Below, piece by piece: positions 1 through 8,849 of a DNA stretch of 32,998 nt. The translations under genes and the position numbers were made by a program. The stretch covers positions 1-32,998 of the forward strand of contig JAFGEK010000163.1 in the NCBI GenBank assembly GCA_016931625.1, read 5' to 3'. The stretch comes from Deltaproteobacteria bacterium (lineage in GTDB: Bacteria; Myxococcota; XYA12-FULL-58-9; JAFGEK01). How positions within the stretch are numbered: position 1 is the first letter of the stretch; each line of letters begins with the position of its first letter. The notes beneath the pieces were generated by a model that saw nothing but the letters and a program-made list of their open reading frames with translations, was not told the origin of the DNA and did no database searches.

Positions 1-128
1 ATCGTAATGCGAGTGTTATTTTGTTTCACTACATTTTACGAATTTTGTAAATCGCCCCTTGAAAAATCAGGCAGTTACACGATTTTTTGCAAAACAAGTG
101 TCAAAGATGGAATGAGTGTCCCTATTTA

Positions 129-368
129 ACCATCGGTACGCCCTTTGCTGATATGGGCCAGGTTGAGGATGGCGGGGTGGTCTATACTTTCATTCGCTCT
201 GGAGCCTACTGGGTACAAGAGGCGCAGCTTTTTCCCTTGGATCTCCACAAAAGCTCCAAGTTTGGTAGATATGTGGATATCAGCGGTAACACTATTGTGA
301 TTGGATCTAGGATATCCCACTGGAAAGGGGCTGCATACATTTATGTGGGCCCCGACCTTGAGCAATAG
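129..368 (+). pseudogene. Fragment of an FG-GAP / beta-propeller repeat protein
   Basis: The open frame (first possible start a TTG at 87) reads about 80 residues that look like one and a half FG-GAP repeats: IGTPFAD, GGVVYTFIRSG, WVQEAQL, FGRYVDISGNTIVIGS and AAYIYV. Such repeats form integrin-like beta-propellers in large secreted or surface proteins, usually several hundred residues long. No signal peptide and no further repeats are present, and the frame ends in TAG, so this is most likely the stranded end of a longer gene. The upstream 86 bases show nothing recognisable. The family call comes from the repeat pattern alone. Confidence 0.5.
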
Positions 369-408
369 AAAAAGGGGATAGGTGCTCGTGTTAAACCATT
401 GGCAATCA

Positions 409-849
409 TTAACCTGTTGCAATAAATGGGTTACAAATTATTAAACCCTCAATATTTTGACCTGCTTGCAAATCTTCTGTGTATAAATAATGGCAATTTG
501 TTGCAATTGCAGCAGCTATAATTGTGGCATCCCAAAGTGATAATGAATAGTTTTGCTTTAATGCTAATGCTCGATGCAGAAGAGGTAATATATCATCAAC
601 TACATGCATTATACATAAATCATTTATAATTTGAGTTGCTTCTTGTTCACTAATAACAACTTTTATTTTTCGTGTAACCGTAATAAAAAACTCTTTAAGA
701 ACTTGCACACTAATAACTGCATTATTTGTATTAACCAAAATACGTAACAAATCAGCTGCTACCAAATTACGCTGCTTATCTGATTGATCGAAGGCATAAA
801 CAATAATGTTAGTATCAATAAAACTTTTTTCAACATTCATGTAATTCAT
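409..849 (-). CDS. VapC-like PIN-domain toxin
   Basis: This is a PIN-domain protein of about 146 residues, the usual VapC size. The acidic residues expected to bind Mg2+ in PIN ribonucleases are visible: Asp in FIDTN near the N-terminus, Glu in LKEFF, Asp in LWDATI and Glu-Asp in YTEDLQ. VapC toxins cleave RNA, often tRNA, and are held in check by a co-transcribed antitoxin. Here the start lies inside the end of the upstream antitoxin gene. Two ATGs, at 849 and 840, are possible and both overlap the antitoxin stop; the second gives MNVEKSFIDTN, a typical PIN N-terminus. The gene looks intact. Confidence 0.75.
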   Translation of the reverse strand: MNYMNVEKSFIDTNIIVYAFDQSDKQRNLVAADLLRILVNTNNAVISVQVLKEFFITVTRKIKVVISEQEATQIINDLCIMHVVDDILPLLHRALALKQNYSLSLWDATIIAAAIATNCHYLYTEDLQAGQNIEGLIICNPFIATG

Positions 850-1069
850 CTCGAGTCCATGCATGGACCCCTACATTCAGTGTAGGTTTTTGTAGACGAG
901 TTAATAAACGCTGGCGTTTTGTCTCGGTATCATCTTCGTTACGTACTAGCATTTCTAAATTATCACGTATTAATTGTGTAAGGCTGGTTTGCCTTTTTAA
1001 TGCGATGATTCTTGCTTTAGTCAGAAGTTCAGAATCAATAGCAAGAGTAATATTTTGTTTGCTATGCAT
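830..1069 (-). CDS. VapB-like antitoxin
   Basis: This small protein of about 79 residues lies directly upstream of, and overlaps, the PIN toxin gene. The N-terminal NITLAIDSELLTKARIIA and the following TSLTQLIRDNLEML have the beta-strand/helix/helix pattern of ribbon-helix-helix DNA-binding antitoxins. The C-terminal WTRDELHEC resembles the toxin-wrapping tail of VapB proteins. The ATG at 1069 is preferred because the ribbon-helix-helix begins directly after it; an in-frame upstream start at 1105 would add 12 residues without a clear role. VapB normally represses its own operon, but no operator was identified here. Confidence 0.65.
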   Translation of the reverse strand: MHSKQNITLAIDSELLTKARIIALKRQTSLTQLIRDNLEMLVRNEDDTETKRQRLLTRLQKPTLNVGVHAWTRDELHEC

Positions 1070-1157
1070 GCTATACATAATATGTGAAAAACTTATTATG
1101 TGCAATGAAATATTTTATAGTCGAAGTAGAGTAAAGAAACGAAGTAGGTTGGGGTCA

Positions 1158-1234
1158 TGGCGCGCGATGCGGGAGTCGAACCCACGGCCTACGGCTTCGG
1201 AGGCCGTCACTCTATCCATCTGAGCTAATCGCGC
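1158..1234 (-). tRNA. tRNA-Arg (anticodon CCG)
   Basis: The minus strand folds as a complete cloverleaf of 77 nt. The acceptor stem GCGCGAT pairs with ATCGCGC, the discriminator is G, and CCA is encoded. The D-arm begins TAGCTCAG. The anticodon stem ACGGC/GCCGT encloses the loop CTCCGAA, giving anticodon CCG, which reads CGG. The T-arm is GTGGG-TTCGACT-CCCGC. Confidence 0.95.
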
Positions 1235-1246
1235 GCTTAAGTACCT

Positions 1247-1275
1247 TTATTAGCGCAGTGTAATTTATGAGGCAA
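1247..1275 (-). promoter_or_regulatory. Candidate promoter of tRNA-Arg
   Basis: On the minus strand TTGCCT (1275-1270) is followed after 17 nt by TAATAA (1252-1247), which ends 12 bases before the tRNA 5' end. Spacing and position fit a sigma-70-type promoter, although the -10 box is weak. Confidence 0.35.
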
Positions 1276-1433
1276 TACTATCGGTAACTATTCATTTTAC
1301 CAGAGAAATTATAAAACTGCTTAATTTTTCAGTATTATTTCAGCCATAATTATTACTAATTGCGTAAATTTTAATGACCTGATGTTTGTCAAGTCTTGCG
1401 TAATTTCGCGCCACAAATAATACTGTTTTTATC

Positions 1434-2021
1434 ATGCGTAAATTAATTATCATTTTAAGTCTAACCTTAGCACCGGTAATTGCCAGTGCTTCGGTTATTA
1501 TTCCATTAGCAGAACCTAAGCTTGTTGCAGCAGCCGACACCGTTTTTTGGGGTACTGTTGTTGATATTACAGCGCAACAAGACGCCAATGGTTTTGTTAC
1601 TTCGTTATTTAAAGTGCAAGTTTATCAGGGGCTTAAGGGCACTAAGCTCGGTGACGAGGTTATAATCGAAGTGCCAGGTGGCGACCTTAACACTGGTGTT
1701 AGCGTAGCGGTCACTGGCTCACCACGCCCAAATATTGGCGATATGGTTTTTTGTTTTGCTGAACGCCATGGTCAGACACTGCGTCCACTAGGTATGTCTT
1801 TTGGTATGTTGGCTATAAAACAAGAGGCTGGTACCAATAATTTACGTGTTTATCGCAATCTTAATGGTTTGCAGCTAACCGCAAAATCAGGCAAAGCGAT
1901 AGACGCTACTAACTATATGATAAGCGGCGAAAAGTTCGATGATTTTATTGCTCGTATTGAAAAACAAATACAAGCTTTGCCCACGCAATCAGCAGCTAAA
2001 AATAGTGAGGTGCAAAAATGA
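1434..2021 (+). CDS. Secreted protein paired with a matrixin, function unknown
   Basis: The product of 195 residues has a cleavable signal peptide (MRKLIIILSLTLAPVIASAS, predicted cut after ASA). The mature part starts VIIPLAEPKLVAAADTVFWG and carries a beta-rich domain containing GLKG, VIIEVPGGDLN and VVFCF-like strands. From memory, proteins of this kind (an N-terminal 'PL..LV..AD.VV.G.V' pattern, then EV.GG) occur beside matrixin-type metalloproteases in Myxococcota, but I cannot name a family. Its stop overlaps the start of the protease gene in an ATGA-type junction (2018-2021), so the two are translationally coupled. It might be a chaperone, inhibitor or substrate of the protease; this is inference only. 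Confidence 0.7.
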   Translation: MRKLIIILSLTLAPVIASASVIIPLAEPKLVAAADTVFWGTVVDITAQQDANGFVTSLFKVQVYQGLKGTKLGDEVIIEVPGGDLNTGVSVAVTGSPRPNIGDMVFCFAERHGQTLRPLGMSFGMLAIKQEAGTNNLRVYRNLNGLQLTAKSGKAIDATNYMISGEKFDDFIARIEKQIQALPTQSAAKNSEVQK

Positions 2022-3835
2022 AAATATTAACTGCCTTTTTGGCCACCTCTTTTTTTCTGTTTAATAATGTTTGGGCTCAAACAACCGATTTATTAGATTG
2101 TAATGCAAATGGTCCTACCTACAATCCTAGCGGCTATCGTTGGGCGATAGTGCCAAACACAGCTTCTTCGCCCAAACCTATTGAGTATCGTATCTGTAGT
2201 AAAGGTTCTGATGATATCAGTCCATTTTCTAGCGTAGAGAATTCCATAGTCGATGCTATAGATGAATGGAACGAGATTGAATGCGAAAATGGTATGAATC
2301 CCAATATTAGCTTTGCCCAAGGTGATGATTATCCCACTGCTGATAATGGTGGCGATGATAATAATATTATATATTGGATAGAAAATAACTGGGTGGGTGA
2401 TTCGCAAGCTGTTGCGATTACCGCAAGCAAATATTACACCGATACTGGTTACGAATTTACCTCAGATATGGCTTTTAACGGGGTTAATTTTTCTTTTCGG
2501 GCTGGTGGTGCCACAAAAAGCTGTAGCGCTACAGGCTCTAATGCGGACTCTTGCTTTGATATATTTGATGTAGCATTGCATGAAATGGGGCATTTCTTGG
2601 GCCTTAATCATGTAGCATGCCCTGATTCGGTTATGTATCCGCAAGGTGATCCTACTTCTATTAATAGCGAAATATCAGAACATGAGATAGCTGGTATTTG
2701 CGCCCTATACCCGCCACGTATGGTTGAAACTGCAAGTAAGCGTGATTTTGGTGAAGCTTGCACCATTAACACCTCTACTTCAACTAGCAACTGCGCTGAC
2801 GGCAGTATTTGTGTTACTTCTGCATTAGGTCCTGGATGGTGCAGTAATAAGTGCGGCAGTAATGACGATTGTCCCAGAGGATTTTATTGCGCCCAACTTG
2901 AATACAACGGCAAAGCTGTTGGTCTATTTTGCAAACCTGGCGTGCGAATTAACGAACCAACTATGCCGATTGGCGAAGATTTATTAACTACTTGTCAGGA
3001 TATAGATGAATGCTCTACAGAAATTTGTGCTTGGGAGCATGATTACGCCAACGTTGGTTTCTGCACTTGGCCGTGCAGTAAAGATGCAGGTTACGACCGC
3101 AATTATCTGTGTCCCATAGGTATGGATTGTATTGCCGGTTATGATTCAGATACCAATACTCGGATTGATTTCTGCTGGCCGCGCACGGGTTTTGATCCTG
3201 CCAGTGCTTTTGTTACCAAGGGTTTAAACTCTGATTGTTATGATGCTTCAGCAGGGGCAGGGGCGAAATGCGGTTTATCTAACGGTAGAGAACTTACTTG
3301 CTTTCAGTTTGGCAGTGGCAGTCAAGGGATAATTGGATCATGTGTTGAGTTTTGTAATGACACTGCATATCCATGTATAGCAGGATATACTTGCTGTTAT
3401 GGGTTAGATAGCGCTGGCCAATGCGTAACCGAGCCACCGTCTGGGTCGCATAATAGTGGTTGTTTTAAATTGGGCAATGAAGGTGATCCCGCAATATTGC
3501 CAAACGAAAGCCTATGTTTGCCAGGTCATATCCCTATTGCTTTTGGTGGTGATTATAAAAACGCAAAATGTTACCGCACTTGCGAAGCACAACAATGCGC
3601 CAATGGGCAGACCTGCTTACAGTTTAGCGCTGTTCCTGATCACAACATTTGCTGCAACAACGGCACTGGGTATGCAAACCAACCAGTATGTCAACCCGGT
3701 CCTCCCACCAATGACCGCTCCTCAGGTTCGGGTGGTTGCAGTACAATGAGTGCTATTGGCTTATCAGCGGGGATTTTTGGGTTATTAATTGCTGTGGGGT
3801 TAACTCGTCTAAGCCGCAAACGCAAATTGTCTTAA
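2018..3835 (+). CDS. Matrixin-type metalloprotease with MYXO-CTERM-like sorting tail
   Basis: The protein has 605 residues. A signal peptide spans residues 1-20 (cut near VWA-Q). The zinc-protease domain has the complete metzincin motif HEMGHFLGLNH (His188, 192 and 198, catalytic Glu189) followed by a Met-turn in DSVMYP (Met206), typical of M10 matrixins. Residues about 240-560 are extremely Cys-rich, with spacings like EGF or other disulphide-bonded modules. The C-terminus has the three parts of a sorting signal: GSGGCS near residue 574, a hydrophobic stretch (about 577-595) and a basic end (RLSRKRK). This matches the MYXO-CTERM architecture, so the enzyme is probably exported, anchored and processed at the cell surface. 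Its stop overlaps the stop of the convergent next gene. Confidence 0.85.
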   Translation: MKILTAFLATSFFLFNNVWAQTTDLLDCNANGPTYNPSGYRWAIVPNTASSPKPIEYRICSKGSDDISPFSSVENSIVDAIDEWNEIECENGMNPNISFAQGDDYPTADNGGDDNNIIYWIENNWVGDSQAVAITASKYYTDTGYEFTSDMAFNGVNFSFRAGGATKSCSATGSNADSCFDIFDVALHEMGHFLGLNHVACPDSVMYPQGDPTSINSEISEHEIAGICALYPPRMVETASKRDFGEACTINTSTSTSNCADGSICVTSALGPGWCSNKCGSNDDCPRGFYCAQLEYNGKAVGLFCKPGVRINEPTMPIGEDLLTTCQDIDECSTEICAWEHDYANVGFCTWPCSKDAGYDRNYLCPIGMDCIAGYDSDTNTRIDFCWPRTGFDPASAFVTKGLNSDCYDASAGAGAKCGLSNGRELTCFQFGSGSQGIIGSCVEFCNDTAYPCIAGYTCCYGLDSAGQCVTEPPSGSHNSGCFKLGNEGDPAILPNESLCLPGHIPIAFGGDYKNAKCYRTCEAQQCANGQTCLQFSAVPDHNICCNNGTGYANQPVCQPGPPTNDRSSGSGGCSTMSAIGLSAGIFGLLIAVGLTRLSRKRKLS

Positions 3836-4215
3836 ACATGCCTTTTAATTAACGCTGCAATATCTGGCACTGCTTCTTCAACGTGTTTCTGAGCATTTGA
3901 CCGCATGCGAGTATAGCCTTGGTGCAGGATGCGATTTTTAATGCTTTGCGCATGATTATCTGCAATCTCAATTAAACTTTCAGCAATAGCTTCACGATGA
4001 TTAGTAAAATATTCGACAATATCAGCGTGATTTTTTGTTGCAGAAGCATAAAAAGGATCGAGATGATCAACAAATTCTTCAAGCATATGATCCACTGAAT
4101 GATACACAGAATTAGGCTTAGTTGATTTAATCAGTTTATATACACTTTTAGTGGCAATTCCGCTTAATCCTTTTTGTGATGCGATAATTTTTTCGATTAG
4201 AGTTACACAGTCCAT
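3832..4215 (-). CDS. DUF6918-like cytoplasmic helical protein
   Basis: From the ATG at 4215 the product has 127 residues (MDCVTLIEKIIASQKGLSG...). An upstream in-frame ATG at 4281 would add a poor, partly hydrophobic leader. The protein looks all-helical. Features such as KGLSGIATKSVYKLIKSTKP, a central FVDHLDPFYA and the C-terminal YTRMRSNAQKHVEEAVPDIAALI resemble the DUF6918 family of unknown function. The last bases overlap those of the convergent protease gene, and both share a TTAA stop region. No membrane segment or catalytic motif is evident. Confidence 0.6.
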   Translation of the reverse strand: MDCVTLIEKIIASQKGLSGIATKSVYKLIKSTKPNSVYHSVDHMLEEFVDHLDPFYASATKNHADIVEYFTNHREAIAESLIEIADNHAQSIKNRILHQGYTRMRSNAQKHVEEAVPDIAALIKRHV

Positions 4216-4462
4216 AATTACCACATTTCGTTTCTCGTTTGTGCATAATTTGTCTTTTAACATGAAAAACAGCAACAGCATTTTATTGCTTATTCTGCAA
4301 GAGAATAATACAATTGTTGCATGAATTCCAAGATTTAGATGTCTTTAGCATAGAAACATATACGATTACCAATTAGTAAAAAAATAGAATTTACTATAGG
4401 TTAGACAAATGACAGTGTTGTCAATTTAGAGACATATTTTTTAAACAGAGCATTTTCAGGGT

Positions 4463-4657
4463 TGCAAAGACTATTAATAATCCGTTACATATATAACATT
4501 AGACGTAGCCAATGGTAAGTGGTCGTCGGAGTTGTCCTGACATGATGCCTGTAGCATTCCCGTTTCACATTGTTGGTTCGATGGCTCTTCATTGGCGAGA
4601 ACTGTGGTCGGTTGTTCCGATCCAAGAAAGGCTGCAAGCAGCAGCGAGGTAAGTAGC
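4463..4657 (+). promoter_or_regulatory. Promoter and long 5' leader of the cold-shock gene
   Basis: The stretch from 4216 to 4657 holds no gene. TTGCAA at 4463-4468 lies 17 nt before TTACAT and slightly further from TATAAC (about 4492-4497), giving a possible start near 4500. This leaves a leader of about 150 nt before the cold-shock start codon. Long structured leaders are typical of csp genes, where they tie translation to temperature. I did not find a clear cold-shock box. Confidence 0.35.
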
Positions 4658-4864
4658 ATGGCTAAAGGCAAAGTGAAGTGGTTTAACGACAGTAAAGGTT
4701 TTGGGTTCATTACTCCAGCAGAGGGTGGCGAAGACGTTTTCGTACATTTTTCTGCGATTTCACTCGACGGCTTCAAGTCGCTCGCTGAGGGGCAAGCAGT
4801 AGAGTACGATGTTATTCGCGGACCTAAAGGTTTACAAGCGCAAGCAGTGCGCCCAGTCAACTAA
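4658..4864 (+). CDS. Cold-shock protein (CspA family)
   Basis: A single cold-shock domain of 68 residues, the standard size. It starts [18 protein letters not shown] and contains both nucleic-acid-binding motifs: RNP1 (KGFGFI) and RNP2 (VFVHF). It ends QAVRPVN. Such proteins bind single-stranded RNA and DNA, melt secondary structure and help translation at low temperature or in stationary phase. The start is placed at 4658 because homology begins exactly there; GAGG lies 8-12 bases upstream. A longer frame from 4592 only adds leader sequence. A strong terminator follows. Confidence 0.95.
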   Translation: MAKGKVKWFNDSKGFGFITPAEGGEDVFVHFSAISLDGFKSLAEGQAVEYDVIRGPKGLQAQAVRPVN

Positions 4865-4885
4865 CTTATATACGTTGGCTATTAA

Positions 4886-4930
4886 AAAGCGGGAGGCATC
4901 TTTATGCAATGATGCCTCCCGCTTTTTTTT
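4886..4930 (+). terminator. Rho-independent terminator after the cold-shock gene
   Basis: A perfect 12-bp stem (4889-4900 with 4911-4922, GCGGGAGGCATC) with a 10-nt loop is followed by eight T residues. It is flanked on the left by an A-run, so it could also act weakly in the other direction. Confidence 0.93.
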
Positions 4931-4931
4931 A

Positions 4932-4959
4932 TTGAGTAACAGATAAATTAATATATATA
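4932..4959 (+). promoter_or_regulatory. Candidate promoter of ettA
   Basis: TTGAGT (4932-4937) and TATATA (4954-4959) are separated by 16 nt, directly after the cold-shock terminator and 62 bases before the ettA start. The boxes are only partial matches to consensus. Confidence 0.35.
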
Positions 4960-5020
4960 CCGCCATAAAATATTTAGTGCTGGGGGAATAGTTAGTAATT
5001 AATTTACAAGTGAGTGATAA

Positions 5021-6697
5021 ATGGCGCGTGAATTTATTTTCACCATGATGGATCTTCGCAAATCTGCTGGCGGTAAAGAAATTTTGCGAGGTATTAATCT
5101 TTCTTTTTATCCAGACGCTAAAATTGGTGTTATTGGCCCAAATGGTGCCGGTAAATCAACACTTTTGCGCATTATGGCTGGGCTGGAACAAGAATTTATT
5201 GGTCACGCTAAGAAAGACGCTGGTGCAACAGTTGGTATACTGCAGCAAGAGCCTCAGCTTGACCCCAATCTTGATGTTCGTGGCAATGTTGAACTTGGAC
5301 TAAAGTCTATCAAAGACTTACTTGACCGTTTTAATGAAATTTCAGCTAAATTCGCCGAACCAATGAGTGATGATGAAATGCAGAAACTCATGGACGAGCA
5401 AGGCGAACTTCAAGATAAAATCGACCACGCCAATGGCTGGGAAATCGATCGTATGATTGATACAGCCATGGATGCCTTGCGTTGCCCACCTGGTGATGCT
5501 GACGTATCCAAAATTTCAGGTGGTGAACGACGTCGGGTTGCCTTATGTAGAATTTTGCTTGCCAAACCAGATTTGTTGTTACTTGATGAACCAACAAATC
5601 ATCTTGATGCTGAAAGTATTGCCTGGCTTGAGCAACATCTTAAGCAATATGAAGGTACAATTGTTTGTATTACACACGATCGTTATTTTCTCGATAATGT
5701 TGCGCAATGGATCCTTGAACTTGATCGCGGCTATGGGGTGCCCTGGAAAGGCAATTACTCGTCTTGGCTTGAGCAAAAACAAAAACGTCTCGCCGACGAA
5801 GAAAAACAAGAAACCGCACGGCAAAAGTTTTTGCAACGTGAGTTAGCCTGGGTGCGTATGTCACAAAAGGCGCGTCAGCAAAAAAGCAAAGCTCGTCTTT
5901 CACGTTATGAAGAAATGGTACGTGAGCAACGAGATCGACGCGAGTTAGCTGGTGAAATTTATATTCCTCCGGGGCCGGACCTTGGCGGTTTAGTAATTGA
6001 GGCCGTTAAACTACGTAAAGCTTACGGTGAGCAATTGTTGTTTGATGATTTAAGTTTTAAACTACCTCGCGGAGGCATTGTTGGGGTTATTGGTCCAAAT
6101 GGTGCCGGAAAAACTACTTTATTTAAACTGCTAACCGGCAAAGAAAAACCTGATGCAGGTGAGCTTCGTTTTGGCGACTCAACTAAATTGGCTTATGTTG
6201 ATCAGTCACGCGATGCTTTAAACGGAGATAATACTGTATTTGAAGAAGTATCAGGTGGTGTTGATTTTATTGATCTTGGCAAACGTCGTATCAATGCACG
6301 CGCATATCTTGCTAATTTTGCATTTAAAGGTAGCGATCAACAAAAACGAGTTCGTGATTTATCGGGAGGTGAGCGCAATCGCGTGCACTTAGCCAAAATG
6401 CTAAAAGAAGGCGGCAATCTTATCTTATTTGACGAGCCCACCAATGATCTTGATGTAGAAACTTTACGTTCACTTGAAGAGGGCCTTACCGATTTTCCGG
6501 GCTGTGCGGTAATTGTCTCCCATGACCGTTGGTTTTTAGACCGCATCGCTACGCATATTTTAGCTTTTGAAGGCAATAGTAGCGTTTTCTTTTTTGAGGG
6601 CAACTTTGAAGCTTATGAAGAAGATAAAAAGAAACGCTTAGGGACTGAATCAGTACAACCAAAACGTATTAGATATAAACCCTTATTGAGAAATTAA
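5021..6697 (+). CDS. ettA: Energy-dependent translational throttle protein EttA (ABC-F)
   Basis: The product has 558 residues; E. coli EttA has 555. It contains two ABC ATPase domains on one chain and no membrane segments, as in ABC-F proteins. The first has Walker [10 protein letters not shown] (39-47), signature ISGGERRRV and Walker [13 protein letters not shown]. The second has Walker [10 protein letters not shown] (358-366), signature LSGGERNRV and [12 protein letters not shown]. The linker between the domains contains the basic helical P-site tRNA interaction motif region ([18 protein letters not shown]). The start [15 protein letters not shown] is typical of EttA rather than of Uup or YheS. 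EttA binds the ribosomal E site and gates entry into elongation according to the ATP/ADP ratio. The ribosome-binding site is weak. Confidence 0.93.
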   Translation: MAREFIFTMMDLRKSAGGKEILRGINLSFYPDAKIGVIGPNGAGKSTLLRIMAGLEQEFIGHAKKDAGATVGILQQEPQLDPNLDVRGNVELGLKSIKDLLDRFNEISAKFAEPMSDDEMQKLMDEQGELQDKIDHANGWEIDRMIDTAMDALRCPPGDADVSKISGGERRRVALCRILLAKPDLLLLDEPTNHLDAESIAWLEQHLKQYEGTIVCITHDRYFLDNVAQWILELDRGYGVPWKGNYSSWLEQKQKRLADEEKQETARQKFLQRELAWVRMSQKARQQKSKARLSRYEEMVREQRDRRELAGEIYIPPGPDLGGLVIEAVKLRKAYGEQLLFDDLSFKLPRGGIVGVIGPNGAGKTTLFKLLTGKEKPDAGELRFGDSTKLAYVDQSRDALNGDNTVFEEVSGGVDFIDLGKRRINARAYLANFAFKGSDQQKRVRDLSGGERNRVHLAKMLKEGGNLILFDEPTNDLDVETLRSLEEGLTDFPGCAVIVSHDRWFLDRIATHILAFEGNSSVFFFEGNFEAYEEDKKKRLGTESVQPKRIRYKPLLRN

Positions 6698-6735
6698 TTG
6701 GAAGCCAGCGTTACCTGATTCTATCTGGTGACATT

Positions 6736-7860
6736 TTAATCTGTTTCTGGATCTTTAAAATAATCTATTCTATGACGCGCAATTTTATTGGGTAATAAAT
6801 TGGTAATAATCCATTTGCCGCGTTCAAGTTGTTTGCGTGATTTGGTTGCAAGTTTCATGCGGCCTTTATTAAAACTAATAGTGCCCAGGGATACTGGTTT
6901 ATCGCTTTGTTTTTTACGTGATTTGCTACTTAAATGCTCAAACCAAACTAAGTTATTATCGTTGGCGGTAATGTCAGGATGGGTTGTTAGTTTATTTCGT
7001 ATTGCAACAGGATCAGTTACATCGAAAATAGCTTCGCAGATAATAAAATCATCATCATCTTTCATTAAATTTATTGGTGGCTGCCAATTTAAAATAGCTT
7101 TACGTCTAGCTAATTGACCTGCAACAATAGCTTGGCGTTGCCAGGTTTTTTCAGAAGCGTCTGGGAATAACTGCTTAAGGTGCCGCATTTCTTTGTTGAA
7201 CGTATTTTGTACTCGCCAGCGAAAGTTCATAGGTACATCACAGCAACAAGCAGCAATAAATTCATGACGATTTTTATAAGCAACTAACCACGCCAGCAGA
7301 ATACTAAATTTTTTAATTTGGTTAGTTTGATTAGTAATGTATTTATGAAGAATAAAATTTCTTTTACCAACAATACAATCATAAACCCATATACCAACCC
7401 CAGGTTCTACTGCTTCGACTTCAAATAATGACGGCCAAGCCGTTTGCTGCATGGCAATTAAGGCGTTTTTTTCAGGAGCAGATAGCTCGTTGTTGTGTTC
7501 TCTTAAATAGATATCAACAGCACGATCACCTTTATTGTCAGTGTAACCAAATGCCAAATAAGCATGAACTAATTGATATTCAGCGATATCTGTTTCATCA
7601 TGGTGCCATTGCAACTTTTCAAATACTTCATCAATATTAAGATCACGGCATTGAACAAAATTTAACAGTTTATGAAATGCGGTTATTCCGATTTCATATT
7701 GTTTATGATTGATTAAAAAACTACAGTCTTGGGGGCAGAGAATTTCGCGACGTTGCTGGCTAACACAGCATTGCCCACAAATTGGATTTTTAAGTGCAGG
7801 ACAGTAGCGTCTAACATTATCATTACTATCGCATCTAGAACATATCTCGGTATTTGTCAT
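6736..7860 (-). CDS. Zinc-finger protein of unknown function
   Basis: From the ATG at 7860 the product is about 374 residues. The N-terminus is a compact Cys cluster: CSRCD, RYCPALKNPICGQCC and ILCPQDCSFL. This arrangement, a treble-clef-like zinc site ending in CPxDCxFL, is one I recall at the N-terminus of uncharacterised proteins from several phyla. The remainder is mostly helical with no recognisable catalytic motif; a basic segment (KSRKKQSDKP, KSRKQLERGKW) lies near the C-terminus and could contact nucleic acid. In-frame TTG and GTG codons further up (from 7887) are alternative starts; neither has a convincing ribosome-binding site. The gene lies 79 bases downstream of ribA in the same direction. 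Confidence 0.6.
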   Translation of the reverse strand: MTNTEICSRCDSNDNVRRYCPALKNPICGQCCVSQQRREILCPQDCSFLINHKQYEIGITAFHKLLNFVQCRDLNIDEVFEKLQWHHDETDIAEYQLVHAYLAFGYTDNKGDRAVDIYLREHNNELSAPEKNALIAMQQTAWPSLFEVEAVEPGVGIWVYDCIVGKRNFILHKYITNQTNQIKKFSILLAWLVAYKNRHEFIAACCCDVPMNFRWRVQNTFNKEMRHLKQLFPDASEKTWQRQAIVAGQLARRKAILNWQPPINLMKDDDDFIICEAIFDVTDPVAIRNKLTTHPDITANDNNLVWFEHLSSKSRKKQSDKPVSLGTISFNKGRMKLATKSRKQLERGKWIITNLLPNKIARHRIDYFKDPETD

Positions 7861-7966
7861 AATAGTCGTACTAAATAGCACAACCAATCATCACTCTGTA
7901 AAGCAAAGCATAGATAAAAGATGAATTATATAATACTAGGTAGTAATAGCCTCATTAGTAAGTAAA

Positions 7967-8806
7967 TTATTTATTGGTGTTTTTAAGCGCTTCAATGGGG
8001 ATTATATGTCCGTGCTCGCGTTTAGAAGTTAAATAACGAATGTTATTATCGTTTACACCCACAACTAAAGGTTTTTGTTCGATTATTTCAAAACCTGCTT
8101 GTTTCAGCGCTTGGCATTTAAGCGGGTTATTACCTAAAAGACGTATCTTTTTATTACCACCACGCAAAAAGCTTAAAATGCGAGCTGCATCGCCAAAGTC
8201 ACGAGAATCAGCAGGTAACCCTAAGTGTTCGTTAGCTTGATAAGTATCATGACCAGCATCTTGCAATAAGTAAGTAATGGCTTTTGCCCAAAGACCAATA
8301 CCGCGACCTTCATGACCAGCCATATAAATGACGGCCCCAACACCTTCTTGGGCAATGGTTGCTAGTGCTTTATGTAATTGTGGGCCACAATCACAACGAA
8401 GCGAACCAAAAACGTCGCCGGTAAGGCAGTTGGAGTGAATACGTACTATGGGGTTTTCTGCCTCAGAAAAGTTGCCATAAACTAAGGCTGAATTTACCGC
8501 CATTTGTTCACTTAAAAGCGAGAAGATATCGCGAGGCCCATGTTGGCGCACGGTTTTTACAACTTGCTCAATACGATCAAGGTCTGAGCGTTTAACCCAA
8601 GCATACCAATCAAAAGGGTCGCTTTGATTAGCGATAGGTAATGCCTCAGTGGTGGCATATGCAACTGGTAATGGTATAGGCCCAACGACTTTGATAAAGG
8701 CATCTTCGTGCGCTGATGGTACTAACTCACCGTTTTCATCAAGGGCGAAAAGCTTGCCTGAAACAATAAGGTCTTGTTTAACTGTAGGATCAATATATGC
8801 AAACAT
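7967..8806 (-). CDS. ribA: GTP cyclohydrolase II
   Basis: The product of 279 residues catalyses the first committed step of riboflavin synthesis, opening GTP to 2,5-diamino-6-ribosylamino-pyrimidinone phosphate, formate and pyrophosphate. The zinc site is complete (Cys127, Cys138 and Cys140 in CLTGDVFGSLRCDC). GHEGRGIG (164-171), the LPADSRDFG segment near 198-205 and GNNPLK are all typical. Unlike the bifunctional RibBA protein it has no DHBP-synthase domain; instead about 110 extra N-terminal residues precede the catalytic part, longer than in the 196-residue E. coli enzyme. No FMN riboswitch was recognised upstream. It probably shares a transcript with the sulfatase-like gene 43 bases upstream. 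Confidence 0.9.
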   Translation of the reverse strand: MFAYIDPTVKQDLIVSGKLFALDENGELVPSAHEDAFIKVVGPIPLPVAYATTEALPIANQSDPFDWYAWVKRSDLDRIEQVVKTVRQHGPRDIFSLLSEQMAVNSALVYGNFSEAENPIVRIHSNCLTGDVFGSLRCDCGPQLHKALATIAQEGVGAVIYMAGHEGRGIGLWAKAITYLLQDAGHDTYQANEHLGLPADSRDFGDAARILSFLRGGNKKIRLLGNNPLKCQALKQAGFEIIEQKPLVVGVNDNNIRYLTSKREHGHIIPIEALKNTNK

Positions 8807-8849
8807 GTTATCAGTTAATCTCTTGGTTTAAATAATAGTTATGACGATT

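Noticed and set aside
1005-1223. A 72-residue rightward frame
   Set aside because: It is antisense to the VapB start and crosses the tRNA-Arg gene.
4474-4860. A 128-residue leftward frame
   Set aside because: It is antisense to the cold-shock gene and its leader and has no family resemblance.
6698-6735. Terminator between ettA and the convergent zinc-finger gene
   Set aside because: GTTACC/GGTGAC can pair weakly around an 11-base loop, but the stem is short and the T-run is poor.
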